Shown one piece after another: positions 22,649 to 30,450 of a DNA stretch of 64,000 nt. The stretch's first letter is position 1, and the number at the start of each line of letters is the position of its first letter. The notes beneath the pieces are model-generated. The model had not been told where the DNA came from, made no database searches, and saw only the letters and a program-made list of their open reading frames with translations. The translations under genes were made by a program, and so were the position numbers. The stretch is from JAJTHC01 sp044358835 (lineage in GTDB: Bacteria; Cyanobacteriota; Vampirovibrionia; Vampirovibrionales; JAJTHC01): positions 124,001 to 188,000 of the forward strand of contig JBIKNF010000001.1 in the NCBI GenBank assembly GCA_044358835.1, written 5' to 3'.

Positions 22649-23542
22649 ATGATCAACAATCTCCCCCAAGAACAAGAGTTTCAACTCCATTGGTACCCCG
22701 GTCACATGGCCAAATGGGACAGAGAATTCAACCAGCATCTGCAAACGGTGGATGTCGTCGTGGAAGTCCTAGATGCTCGTATGCCATTGATGAGTCGCCA
22801 CCCTGATATTCGCCAGCGTGTGGTAGATCGCCAAAAGCCTTTGGTTACCGTACTCAACAAGCGAGACCTCGCTGACCCTAGCCTGCTAGATGCGTGGATG
22901 GATTACTTTAAAGACTTGGGCGAACATGTTTTAAGTGTGGATGCTCAACGAGATGCTCACGCCAAAAAGGCGATCATCCACGCCATTTTAGCCGAAGGTG
23001 CGGTCGCTCAAGCCCGTTGGGTCGCCAAAGGCTTAAAACCGCGTCCTATTCGCACCATGATGATGGGCATGCCGAATGTGGGTAAATCCAGCTTGATTAA
23101 CGGGTTAATCGGCAAGAAAAAGGTGCATACAGGGCATAAGGCAGGGGTCACACGGCAAACGCAGTGGGTTAGGGTGCATCCGCAGGTGGAACTGCTGGAT
23201 AGCCCTGGTATTTTACCGCCCAAGTTGGACCGTCAAGACGTGGCGCATTGGCTTGCGGTGGTGTCTAGCTTGGGTGAAAAAAGCTTTGATGATGAAGAAA
23301 TTGCTCGATTTTGCTTGGGTTACTTTGACGAGCATTATCCGCATTTACTTCGTCAAAAATACGGCGCCCCTTCTGCGGAAGACGCCCAAAACGCTTGGAG
23401 CCTTGAACGTATCGCCACCTTAAGCAACCTTCTTCAAAAAGGGGGTTTGGCTGATGTGCAACGCGCCGCCCATCGTTTGATTGTGGATGTAAGGCAAGGG
23501 CAATTGGGAGGACTCTGCTTTGAAGTCCCGCCTGCTCACTAA
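22649..23542 (+). CDS. rbgA: ribosome biogenesis GTPase RbgA/YlqF
   Basis: A circularly permuted GTPase for late 50S assembly. The 297 residues start with the family's HWYPGHMAK, then G4 NKRDLAD comes before the P-loop GMPNVGKSSLIN (G1) and G3 DSPGI, the permuted order that defines the family. It overlaps rnhB by 23 bp, and rbgA-rnhB is a widespread gene pair (as in Bacillus). The C-terminal helical domain is complete. ACAAAAGAAAAAAGAAACACG precedes the ATG. The assignment is secure. Confidence 0.94.
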   Translation: MINNLPQEQEFQLHWYPGHMAKWDREFNQHLQTVDVVVEVLDARMPLMSRHPDIRQRVVDRQKPLVTVLNKRDLADPSLLDAWMDYFKDLGEHVLSVDAQRDAHAKKAIIHAILAEGAVAQARWVAKGLKPRPIRTMMMGMPNVGKSSLINGLIGKKKVHTGHKAGVTRQTQWVRVHPQVELLDSPGILPPKLDRQDVAHWLAVVSSLGEKSFDDEEIARFCLGYFDEHYPHLLRQKYGAPSAEDAQNAWSLERIATLSNLLQKGGLADVQRAAHRLIVDVRQGQLGGLCFEVPPAH

Positions 23543-24245
23543 GGAAAGCTCTCTTAACACAAAGGAATCCACCGAAGCCCGCTTAAAGCGGATGCTCGCC
23601 TTTGACGAAAATTTACGTCAGGAATTGGCGTCAAATGCCGTATTGATTGGGTGCGATGAAGTCGGGCGAGGTAGCCTTATTGGCAATGTGGTGGCATCGG
23701 CTGTTTGTTGGAAGTCCAGCGATTCGCCTAAACACGCAGAAGCCCTTCAATCGTTAATCGGCATCAATGATTCCAAAAAACTCACGGCGAAACAACGTGA
23801 AGCCTTGTTGCCTTCTATTTTAAATTGCTGTTATGTGGGTATTGGGCAAGCCACGCCTGAAGAAATCGCTGAGCATAATATCATAGGGGCTTCAATGCGT
23901 GCCGTGCAACGGGCGATTGACGAACTTTTTTCTCACCTAAAAGAAGAGGAAATGCTCCACTGTCATTATTTAATGGACGGGCGAGACCGCATTCCCACGA
24001 TTGAGTGGAATCAGCAAAGCCCGATCGTAAAGGGGGATGCTCAAAGTGCCTTAATCGCCATGGCATCCATTGTGGCCAAAGAGCATCGGGACGGGTGGGT
24101 GCGTTCGGTGGCGGACGATTTTTCGGATTACGGCTGGGCAAGCAATATGGGCTATGCCACGGCGAAACATCGTGAAGCAGTTAGACGCTTGGGACTTACG
24201 CCCCATCATCGCCCTAGTTATCGCGTTGTAGGGTTCGACAGATAA
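23520..24245 (+). CDS. rnhB: ribonuclease HII
   Basis: RNase HII removes RNA from RNA-DNA hybrids and single ribonucleotides. The 241 residues show IGCDEVGRGSLIGNVVASAV (first Asp-Glu pair), INDSKKLTAKQREAL, YLMDGRD and ASIVAKEHRD, the DEDD acid set. The start is a TTG at 23520 with GGGAGGA 7 nt before it, inside the end of rbgA; the next ATG is 23592 and lacks such a site. The first acidic motif reads C-D-E-V rather than V-D-E-A, a mild change. Confidence 0.93.
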   Translation: MKSRLLTKESSLNTKESTEARLKRMLAFDENLRQELASNAVLIGCDEVGRGSLIGNVVASAVCWKSSDSPKHAEALQSLIGINDSKKLTAKQREALLPSILNCCYVGIGQATPEEIAEHNIIGASMRAVQRAIDELFSHLKEEEMLHCHYLMDGRDRIPTIEWNQQSPIVKGDAQSALIAMASIVAKEHRDGWVRSVADDFSDYGWASNMGYATAKHREAVRRLGLTPHHRPSYRVVGFDR

Positions 24246-24400
24246 AACAGGCGATGAGGCTATTCTAGGAGCTTTCTATACGGAAAACTCTTTAAAATAC
24301 GATATGTAACAATTTTTGAGTTCATTGAAGAAATAGGCTTGAATGTTCGATACAAGGTTGAACGTATCTTTTCATCATTTTTTACGAGGATCTCGCCTTC

Positions 24401-25048
24401 ATGCCACAACGTTTTTTCACACAACGCCATGCCGCCTTAACCCTTGTAGAAATACTGGTGAGTTTAACCGTCATCGCTTTTTTGAGTTTGTTAATCGGTG
24501 TGGTGATTCGTGCGATGGAAGACATGCGCGCCACAGGGGCGAACAAAGTGGTGCAAGCCAGTGTTTACCAAATTCAACAAGCCAATACCCAATTTGTTTC
24601 TGAAGGCGGGTGGATTAACAGAGACACGCACATTACCCAAATCATGAACCAGTTGGATGCCACTGAGGTGATTAATGCAGTGACTGATCCTCCTGTGAAC
24701 ATCAATGGATTTACCCCCACTACAGCGCTTACGTGTGGGGATGACTTTGCTTGCTACCGACTTAATAGTGGGGGGATCGTAGCGGTTCGAAACTTTGTAG
24801 CGGGGGATCTCGTCGGGGCCAATGGCTACTTTGCCCCTTCGGCGGGCAATGCCACTGAAGTGAATGGGCATACCACTTTGCTGGTGCTGATTGACCCAGA
24901 TGGTGTTTTTAAAGCCAATGACCCCAGTTCGTATTCGGCCCACTTCACGTTCGATGATTTGGCACGATTCACGCCCCGCCCCACAGGGGTTTCTACGATT
25001 GCAGGGGTCACGGCCACTCAAGCCCCCTATTTAAACTTGCAACAATAA
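24401..25048 (+). CDS. type IV pilin/pseudopilin-like protein
   Basis: A 215-residue protein with a class III leader: MPQRFFTQRHAA, then LTLVEILVSLTVIAFLSLL, the hydrophobic helix of type IV pilins with Glu at +5 of the mature protein. Cleavage would fall after Ala (A-A/L), not the usual Gly, so processing may be weak or the site may vary. The rest is a soluble domain with no recognised fold and two cysteines (TCGDDFACY) that could form a disulfide. ACGAGGATCTCGCCTTC precedes the ATG. It is a lone gene; a second pilin-like gene is at 35649. It probably functions in a pilus or secretion pseudopilus. Confidence 0.75.
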   Translation: MPQRFFTQRHAALTLVEILVSLTVIAFLSLLIGVVIRAMEDMRATGANKVVQASVYQIQQANTQFVSEGGWINRDTHITQIMNQLDATEVINAVTDPPVNINGFTPTTALTCGDDFACYRLNSGGIVAVRNFVAGDLVGANGYFAPSAGNATEVNGHTTLLVLIDPDGVFKANDPSSYSAHFTFDDLARFTPRPTGVSTIAGVTATQAPYLNLQQ

Positions 25049-25089
25049 AAAACGCGTCCTCCCATTTCATACATTACAAAAAAGAAGGG

Positions 25090-25113
25090 CTTTGTTACAA
25101 GGGCTTTTTTTTT
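25090..25113 (+). terminator. weak terminator-like hairpin after pilin-like gene
   Basis: CTTTG-tta-CAAGG (one G-T pair) followed by GCTTTTTTTTT. The stem is short but the T-run is long. It lies between the pilin-like gene and ssb. Confidence 0.4.
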
Positions 25114-25171
25114 AGACTGAATTGTGGTGTAATAAGTGAACGCTACACATTTAATTAAGAAGGATTTTGCC

Positions 25172-25558
25172 ATGATTAACAACACCGTGATTGTAGGACG
25201 CCTAGGACAAGACCCTGAACTGCGTTACTTTGAAGCAGGCACCTGTAAAAGTCGTTTTAGCCTTGCGGTGGACAGACCCGGTGGTTCAAGAGAAAACAAA
25301 ACCACCGATTGGTTTAACATTGAAGCCTGGGGCAAGTTGGCTGAATTTTCAGGTGAATACCTTAAAAAAGGGATGATGGTTTCCGTGCAAGGCAGTATAG
25401 AAGTGGATGTATGGACGGATCAAACGGGCAATCCCCGAGAAAACCCTTCCATTCGAGCGTCTGCCATTAATTTCGTCGGTTCTAAACGAGACAATGAAGC
25501 CTACCGTCAACAAGGCGGTGGCACTTCTTACAACAATGATGCCGTTGTGCCCTTTTAA
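25172..25558 (+). CDS. ssb: single-stranded DNA-binding protein
   Basis: SSB coats single-stranded DNA in replication and repair. From ATG 25172 (AAGGA 8 nt upstream) it is 128 residues: NTVIVGRLGQDPELRYFEAG, DWFNIEAWGKLAEFSGEYL, GSIEVDVWTDQ, the OB-fold pattern. The C-terminal linker is very short and ends NNDAVVPF: a weak form of the acidic tip (usually DDDIPF), with one Asp only. An earlier in-frame GTG at 25136 is less likely. The assignment is good. Confidence 0.93.
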   Translation: MINNTVIVGRLGQDPELRYFEAGTCKSRFSLAVDRPGGSRENKTTDWFNIEAWGKLAEFSGEYLKKGMMVSVQGSIEVDVWTDQTGNPRENPSIRASAINFVGSKRDNEAYRQQGGGTSYNNDAVVPF

Positions 25559-25632
25559 GCGTGGTGCTAGTCACAAATCATCACCTGTAACGCGTTGGCC
25601 GTGCTGAAGCGTTTACACAGAGGCCCAATAGA

Positions 25633-26841
25633 GTGGATGAAACAACCCCAAGCACATGGATTTTAGCCGATGACCTCACAGGTGCCGCCGAATGTGCGAC
25701 CGTTCTAGGTGTGCAAGGGCGGGCGGTTTGCTTATGTTTGAATGTTCCGGCCTCTACTCACGCGGCTGTGGCTTACAGTGTGAATCTCGGGACTCGTGCG
25801 AGTCAAACACCGCAAGCCACCTATGATGTTACGAAAAAAGCATTAGAAGGACTCCTTCACAACGAAGCACTCCCCTATTTTAAAGTGGATTCCACCTGGC
25901 GAAGCGATGCCGTGGCCATGGCGTTGGCGGGCATGGATGCCTTAGATGTTCCCTTCGTCTTACTCTGCCCCGCCTTTCCTCAAGAAGGACGCACCCTTCA
26001 CAACGGGATCGCCTACTTGCATGGCCTACCCTTACAAGAAACCTCGCTCAAAGACGATCCAGAACACCCCCTCAGCGAATCCAACATTCGCGTTTTACTG
26101 CAACAGCAAGCGCAGGCCTTGAATCGACGCATTCAACTAAAAACAGGCCCCAACATTCAACTCACCAAAATTGAAGCGAGTGCCTCGCAAAACGACCCCA
26201 CCCCTTGGATCGTCGTGCCTGATGTCGCCACCCCCACCGACTTAAAACAACTGGCTCAACAAGTGGCTTCTTTAAAAGAAAAGCCCTTATGTATGGGTTC
26301 TGCTGGCTTTTTACAAGCCTTGCACGAACACGGCTTGATTCAGCAAAACAAGGCGCCCCTGAACGCGTTCCATGCCTTGCCCCCAGCGATTCATCCCCAG
26401 CTTTACGAACAAAACGAACCGCGCTTTAGCCTTCAACTCATCAGCGGGAGTATGAACCCCACCACGTGGGAGCAGTTAGACTTGCTTCATGCCCAGTTCC
26501 CTGAAATAGCGGTACTCAATACGGCCAGCTGGCCAAAGGCGTTGAATTGGCGTTCACACCTTGAACAACACGTGGGAGCCTTTTTAAAGAAGCGACATAC
26601 GGTGACGATTCTATGCGGGGGAAGCACCGCTCAAGTGGTTTTGGCCCGCGCCCAAGTCTCTCAACTTCAATGGGTGCGAGCCTTAAGTGCCACTTGTTCG
26701 CTATGGCAGGCGGATGAAGAACCCTCCGATTTTCGTTATTGGGTGCTTAAATCAGGTAATATGGGCAAAGCCGACTTACTACTTGAACTGGTGAAAGAAC
26801 TTTCAGATGCCTTTCAGATACCGCTTACAAAACATTTATAA
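25633..26841 (+). CDS. four-carbon acid sugar kinase family protein (DUF1537)
   Basis: The 402 residues show ADDLTGAAECATVL at the start (the ADDLTGA motif of the OtnK/DtnK family), YFKVDSTWRSD in place of K-D-S-T-L-R-G, and LLCPAFPQEGR, then a nucleotide-binding C-terminal half. Family members phosphorylate threonate, erythronate or related sugar acids. Trp and Ser replace Leu-Arg-Gly in the substrate loop, so substrate may differ. The start is GTG 25633 with AGAGG 8 nt upstream. It overlaps fliJ by 35 bp, yet no pathway partner is near; the link to flagellar genes is probably operon convenience. Confidence 0.8.
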   Translation: MDETTPSTWILADDLTGAAECATVLGVQGRAVCLCLNVPASTHAAVAYSVNLGTRASQTPQATYDVTKKALEGLLHNEALPYFKVDSTWRSDAVAMALAGMDALDVPFVLLCPAFPQEGRTLHNGIAYLHGLPLQETSLKDDPEHPLSESNIRVLLQQQAQALNRRIQLKTGPNIQLTKIEASASQNDPTPWIVVPDVATPTDLKQLAQQVASLKEKPLCMGSAGFLQALHEHGLIQQNKAPLNAFHALPPAIHPQLYEQNEPRFSLQLISGSMNPTTWEQLDLLHAQFPEIAVLNTASWPKALNWRSHLEQHVGAFLKKRHTVTILCGGSTAQVVLARAQVSQLQWVRALSATCSLWQADEEPSDFRYWVLKSGNMGKADLLLELVKELSDAFQIPLTKHL

Positions 26842-27283
26842 CCTGCGTGAACGCAAGAAAAAAGAACAAGAACAAGTCGTCAATGACGCGCAAAATGCGG
26901 TGCGCAAAGTGCAAGTACGGCTAGATGCCAAAGTGGCTGAACGTGAAGATGTTCGGCAGCAACGAAAAACCGCCAACCCCATGATGTTAGACAACATCGA
27001 CAAGCTACTCATTCGCTATGCGCAACAGATTGTGGAGATTAAAACAGAACTTGAAGACGTGCAGCGCATTTTAGCAGAAGAAGAAGCCAAGCTGGCGATT
27101 TGTCGACAAGAACTTGAAGCCCTTGAAAAGCATCGTGAACGGGCCAAAGAAGAGTGGCTTGAAGAAGAAAATCAAGCGGAAATGAAACTGTTGGATGAAG
27201 TGGCCAGCCAACGTTATTTCAGGCAAATGGTGGAGTCCGCTCAAGAGGCGGAAGAATCGGGCGAAGGGGATGGAGCCTTTTAA
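26807..27283 (+). CDS. fliJ: flagellar export protein FliJ
   Basis: A 158-residue, almost wholly coiled-coil, charged protein starting MPFRYRLQNIYNLRERKKKE, which matches the FliJ start (F-x-Y-x-L-x-x-h-L-x-x-R-x-x-x-E). FliJ is the soluble rotor of the flagellar type III export ATPase complex and a chaperone-escort. fliK-like and hook/rod genes follow, so this is a flagellar operon segment; the ATPase fliI is not adjacent upstream, where it normally lies. It starts inside the DUF1537 gene. Confidence 0.8.
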   Translation: MPFRYRLQNIYNLRERKKKEQEQVVNDAQNAVRKVQVRLDAKVAEREDVRQQRKTANPMMLDNIDKLLIRYAQQIVEIKTELEDVQRILAEEEAKLAICRQELEALEKHRERAKEEWLEEENQAEMKLLDEVASQRYFRQMVESAQEAEESGEGDGAF

Positions 27284-27496
27284 GGCATAGACACTATATA
27301 ACCGCCAGATTCGTTCGTGTTATAGTTGTTTCAAGAGTTTTTTGAACAGTAGGCTAGACGAGGAGCCTAGATGATTTTGTGAAGAAGTGTAGATAGACCT
27401 ACATGACTGAACAAAATTATCGTAGCGACAAAGTATAGAAACTGGACAAGAAATTATTGAAACAACTATATGTGACTAGGGTAAGGGGCACGTCTT
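27284..27496. other. fliJ-fliK spacer with structured element
   Basis: 213 nt almost filled by the inverted-repeat structured element (27321-27470). AAGGGG 9-10 nt before the fliK GTG is the ribosome site. No gene is seen. Confidence 0.6.
27321..27470. ncRNA. structured repeat element F, copy 1 (candidate structured RNA)
   Basis: A perfect 14-bp inverted repeat closes the element (TATAGTTGTTTCAA at 27321-27334, TTGAAACAACTATA at 27457-27470). Inside are hairpin TAGGCT/AGCCTA (27350-27369), helix ATTTTGT/ACAAAAT (27374-27380 with 27411-27417) enclosing TGTAG-atagac-CTACA (27388-27403), and the 13-mer ATCGTAGCGACAA (27419-27431). The reverse complement matches the element at 59572-59705 in core sequences and layout. 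Which strand is transcribed is unknown. Confidence 0.65.
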
Positions 27497-28510
27497 GTGA
27501 ACTTTAACTTCGCCAATTTAGCTATGCTTTCTTACCTCCCCCAAGGCAAGGCGTCTTTACACGCCCATCAACAGGGGGGGGCGTCTTTTATGAGCCTGCT
27601 GATGCTTGAAAACCTCAATGCGTTTTTAGAAACGTTTGACCCTTGGCAACTCGCAATGGACGCTCAAGGCGACGCGCTTAATCAAGCCTCTGAACAGACG
27701 GACCCCCGTCAAACGAGCGATTCAAAAATAGGCGTCACCCCTAAAGCCAAAGCGTCTAAGACGCCTAAGCCCTCTTACCAAGAAGGCGCTTGCGTGCAAA
27801 CCGCCCCCGTTTTAAGGCCTAAAACGACGTTTGAAAATACGCTCAAAGCCGTTCAATCCCTTCAAGAACTTCACCCGACCCAAGCGGTGGAAAGCCCTGA
27901 AGTCAAGACGTTAAACGTTTCTACTTCTCTGAATTCTTTACGGATGGATCAACACCCTTGGCTTCAACAATGGTTCCAGCAATGGATTCAACAATGGGCG
28001 CCCACCGTGGATCCACAGGGCAAAAAAGGGACACAAAAATCAAACGGCCTTGAAGCAGGGCATCCGCTTTTCAACTCCTTTTCAAACCCTTTTGCACCAG
28101 AATCTTTAAGTGAAACAGGTTCTGGCAAGGCCCCTACACCCACAGAACGCATGGCGTTTTTAAAGTTTTTGCAGATTCAAATGGAAGAAGCCCATAAGAA
28201 AGGCAAGCCCTTTCGGGTGGATGTAGATGCGGACACCAGTGTGGTTCTTAGTCTTAAGCCAGACGGCGTGAGCGCAACCTTTTTAATCAACGACGCTTCT
28301 ACTGAAAAAATTAAGCAGGTGCAACAACAACTCAACGCCTTGCAAGCGTCTTTGCACGCCCGTAAGTTGCCGGTGAAAACCCTCCACGTGGAAGGGGCAT
28401 CCGCCGTCGTGAAGGATCCGCCCCTGATTGAAGCCATTGAAGCACGTCCAGAACACGAAACGCCCAAAAAACCGAAACAACAGGCCACATCCAAAAAAGC
28501 CTCCAAGTAG
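27497..28510 (+). CDS. fliK: flagellar hook-length control-like protein (FliK-like)
   Basis: A 337-residue protein: a low-complexity, Gln/Thr/Pro-rich N-terminal two-thirds and a compact C-terminal domain (FRVDVDADTSVVLSLKPDGV, then FLINDASTEKIKQVQQQLN and ARKLPVKTLHVEG) with the layout of the FliK C-terminal domain (short strands with L-x-P-x-x-L-G-x-V then helix). It ends in a Lys/Pro-rich tail. FliK sets hook length and switches export specificity. It lies between fliJ and a hook/rod gene as expected. Start is GTG 27497. Similarity is moderate; context carries much weight. Confidence 0.68.
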   Translation: MNFNFANLAMLSYLPQGKASLHAHQQGGASFMSLLMLENLNAFLETFDPWQLAMDAQGDALNQASEQTDPRQTSDSKIGVTPKAKASKTPKPSYQEGACVQTAPVLRPKTTFENTLKAVQSLQELHPTQAVESPEVKTLNVSTSLNSLRMDQHPWLQQWFQQWIQQWAPTVDPQGKKGTQKSNGLEAGHPLFNSFSNPFAPESLSETGSGKAPTPTERMAFLKFLQIQMEEAHKKGKPFRVDVDADTSVVLSLKPDGVSATFLINDASTEKIKQVQQQLNALQASLHARKLPVKTLHVEGASAVVKDPPLIEAIEARPEHETPKKPKQQATSKKASK

Positions 28511-28618
28511 TGGAGGGCGGTGGACGATTGGGCAGGAGCTTCCGATGAAAGAAGTAGTGCAACAAGCCGTATTGCCATTCAACCCGCAATCACTAAAACT
28601 CGAAAGGGAACAACCCCG

Positions 28619-29461
28619 ATGTTTGATCCTTACATTATGGCCGTCAACAATAACCGTGCCGCGCGTGCCTGGATGGAAGCCACTTCAGCCAATTTAGGCA
28701 ACATCTATACCCCCGGCTATCGTCAAAAAAATGTGCGTTTTGCCGATTTTATTTATGGCGTACAAGCCGATGAAGGAAGCTTTCGCAATGATCAAGGTAA
28801 ATCTCACCCTGGTAAAGGCCCCACCAACCTCATGATTGAAGGCAATGGATGGTTTAGCGTGCGCAACAAAGAAGGCGAGTTACGCTACACCCGAACAGGG
28901 GATTTTAAGTTTAACGGCGAAGGGGTGCTGGTGAATGAAGCCGGCAATACGGTACAAGGCTTTTTGCTAGATGAAAGCGGAAAGCCCCTCAACACCATGG
29001 ATTCCACCAACGGCCAAGTGGATGTGGCCTTAAACCCGAATCAAGCCCGTGGCGGGACGGGGCATATCCCCACCACCGAAATCGTCATGTGGGTAGACCC
29101 CACCAATGGCAAGTTTTTTGGTAAGTACGACGAGTACAAAATCCGCAGTGACGGCACCGTCGTCGGTGTCGCTAAAGAAGGCAAAGAAACGGTGCCTTTA
29201 TACAAAATCGCCTTAAGCAACTTCCCCAACCCTTCAGGCTTAAGCCAAGTGGGTATGTTAGAGTTTCTCCCTTCTGAAATGAGTGGCGAACCCATTGAAG
29301 GCACGGGTGAAATCCGTAGTGGACTTGTAGAGCTTTCAAATGTTTCTTTAAAAGATCAAGTCGACAACCTTCAGCAAGCCAAGAACTTAATGAGTATTAG
29401 CACCAAAATGATTCAGCAAAACAAGGCGTTGCTTGAAGAAGCCTTGGGCTTATTGAGATAG
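28619..29461 (+). CDS. flagellar hook/rod protein (FlgE/FlgF/FlgG family)
   Basis: The ATG at 28619 has AAAGGG 9 nt upstream and gives 280 residues. The N-terminus AARAWMEATSANLGNIYTPGYRQ is the flagellar rod/hook signature (N-x-x-N-x-x-T-P-G-Y/F), then GNGWFSVRN and RYTRTGDFKFNGEGVLVNEAGN are the FlgE/F/G D1 motifs, and the C-terminus GLVELSNVSLKDQVDNLQQA is the matching end. Length fits FlgF or FlgG rather than a full hook FlgE. These are exported by the flagellar type III system into the axial structure. The precise member cannot be told. No flgD precedes it. Confidence 0.9.
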   Translation: MFDPYIMAVNNNRAARAWMEATSANLGNIYTPGYRQKNVRFADFIYGVQADEGSFRNDQGKSHPGKGPTNLMIEGNGWFSVRNKEGELRYTRTGDFKFNGEGVLVNEAGNTVQGFLLDESGKPLNTMDSTNGQVDVALNPNQARGGTGHIPTTEIVMWVDPTNGKFFGKYDEYKIRSDGTVVGVAKEGKETVPLYKIALSNFPNPSGLSQVGMLEFLPSEMSGEPIEGTGEIRSGLVELSNVSLKDQVDNLQQAKNLMSISTKMIQQNKALLEEALGLLR

Positions 29462-29468
29462 TGACTTC

Positions 29469-29630
29469 TATAGAAGGCTCTGCAAAAGGGCGTTTTACTC
29501 CCTCTCCCTTAGGGAGAGGGTTGGGGTGAGGGATTCGGGATGCCCAATCAACGCTGGTGTTTCCCTCATCCTAGCCTTCTCCCAGAGGGAGAAGGAACAA
29601 AGCAAAAGGACTTTTGCAGAGTCTTCTATA
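29469..29630. repeat. type A miniature inverted-repeat element, copy 2
   Basis: TATAGAAGGCTCTGCAAAAG at the left, and TTGCAGAGTCTTCTATA at the right. The interior shares the CCCTCTCCCTTAGGGAGAGG block and GGTGAGGGATTCGGGATGCCC with 7734-7915, but the REP core is missing. It begins 8 nt after the hook/rod gene stop. Confidence 0.85.
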
Positions 29631-29633
29631 GCA

Positions 29634-29667
29634 AACAATCGCCTCCTTATTTAAGGAGGCGATTGTT
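29634..29667. terminator. strong bidirectional terminator-like hairpin
   Basis: AACAATCGCCTCCTTA-tt-TAAGGAGGCGATTGTT is a perfect 16-bp stem between the flagellar genes and the oppositely oriented FAS1 gene. T-runs are lacking, so factor-independent action is not certain; the position fits convergent termination. Confidence 0.7.
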
Positions 29668-29692
29668 GCGAATCCACGAAGGGCCAATCGGC

Positions 29693-30232
29693 CTAGGGAA
29701 TTAACACGGTGTCAATGGCGTGAATGGTTCCGTTGGAAGTGACAACATCAGGAATGATGACTGTGGCATCGTTAATGGTGACGTTACCCAAGACGTTTTT
29801 TTTCACTTCAAGGGTTTGGCCTTGAAGGGTTTTAACATCCGTTTCACCCTGTTGAATGTCTTTAGCACGGACGTTTCCGGCCAACACATGGTAAGTCAAC
29901 ACTTCTTGAAGTTGAGCTTTATTTTCAGGCTTCAGTAAGTGTTCAACGGTTCCAGCGGGCAATTTAGCAAACGCTTCATTGGTCGGTGCAAACACGGTAA
30001 AAGGGCCACTACCTTTTAAAGTTTCGACCAAACCTGCTGCTTTTAACGCCGCAACCAAGGTTGAAAAATTGGGGTTTTGAACAGCAGTACCCACAATATC
30101 TAATTTCGCAGGGGTCACCGCAGCATACCCGCCGCATCTTGTTGGATGTGTGGAGGCGTCTCCCGCAAAGGCCACGAGGCCATTGCTTGCTACAGCAAGA
30201 ATCATTAAGAAGGGAACAAGTTTTTTCAACAT
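29693..30232 (-). CDS. secreted fasciclin (FAS1) domain protein
   Basis: A 179-residue exported protein with signal peptide MLKKLVPFLMILAVASNGLV and one FAS1 domain: LDIVGTAVQNPNFSTLVAAL, GPFTVFAPTNEAFAKLP (H1 box), LTYHVLAGN (YH motif) and TVLIP at the end. FAS1 domains mediate adhesion; in bacteria many are single-domain secreted proteins. ATG 30232 is chosen over TTG 30241, since AAAAAGGA lies 9 nt before it. It is monocistronic and convergent with the flagellar genes. Confidence 0.93.
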   Translation of the reverse strand: MLKKLVPFLMILAVASNGLVAFAGDASTHPTRCGGYAAVTPAKLDIVGTAVQNPNFSTLVAALKAAGLVETLKGSGPFTVFAPTNEAFAKLPAGTVEHLLKPENKAQLQEVLTYHVLAGNVRAKDIQQGETDVKTLQGQTLEVKKNVLGNVTINDATVIIPDVVTSNGTIHAIDTVLIP

Positions 30233-30450
30233 CAGGATCAATCCTTTTTATCTATCTAACATTAACGTTGCACCATTTAGCGACACTGAAACCTTACGTA
30301 GCTTGGGTGGGCTTTAAAAGGTACCCGTTCACTAAAACACACCTTTTGCCTTTAGTGCAACCCCTTCAGCGGGATTATAAGAAAGTCTTAAGACCTCTTA
30401 ATTTTTTATTACGACCCCTTGAAAATTCTTTTTTCAAGATGAATACAGGC

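Noticed and set aside
24265..24292. Possible junction of two miniature-element ends (AGCTTTCTATA then GAAAACTCT)
   Set aside because: Only about 20 nt match; too short to separate from chance.
30419..30438. Hairpin CTTGAAA/TTTCAAG as terminator of serA
   Set aside because: On the serA strand no T-run follows the hairpin; it is AT-rich and could arise by chance.
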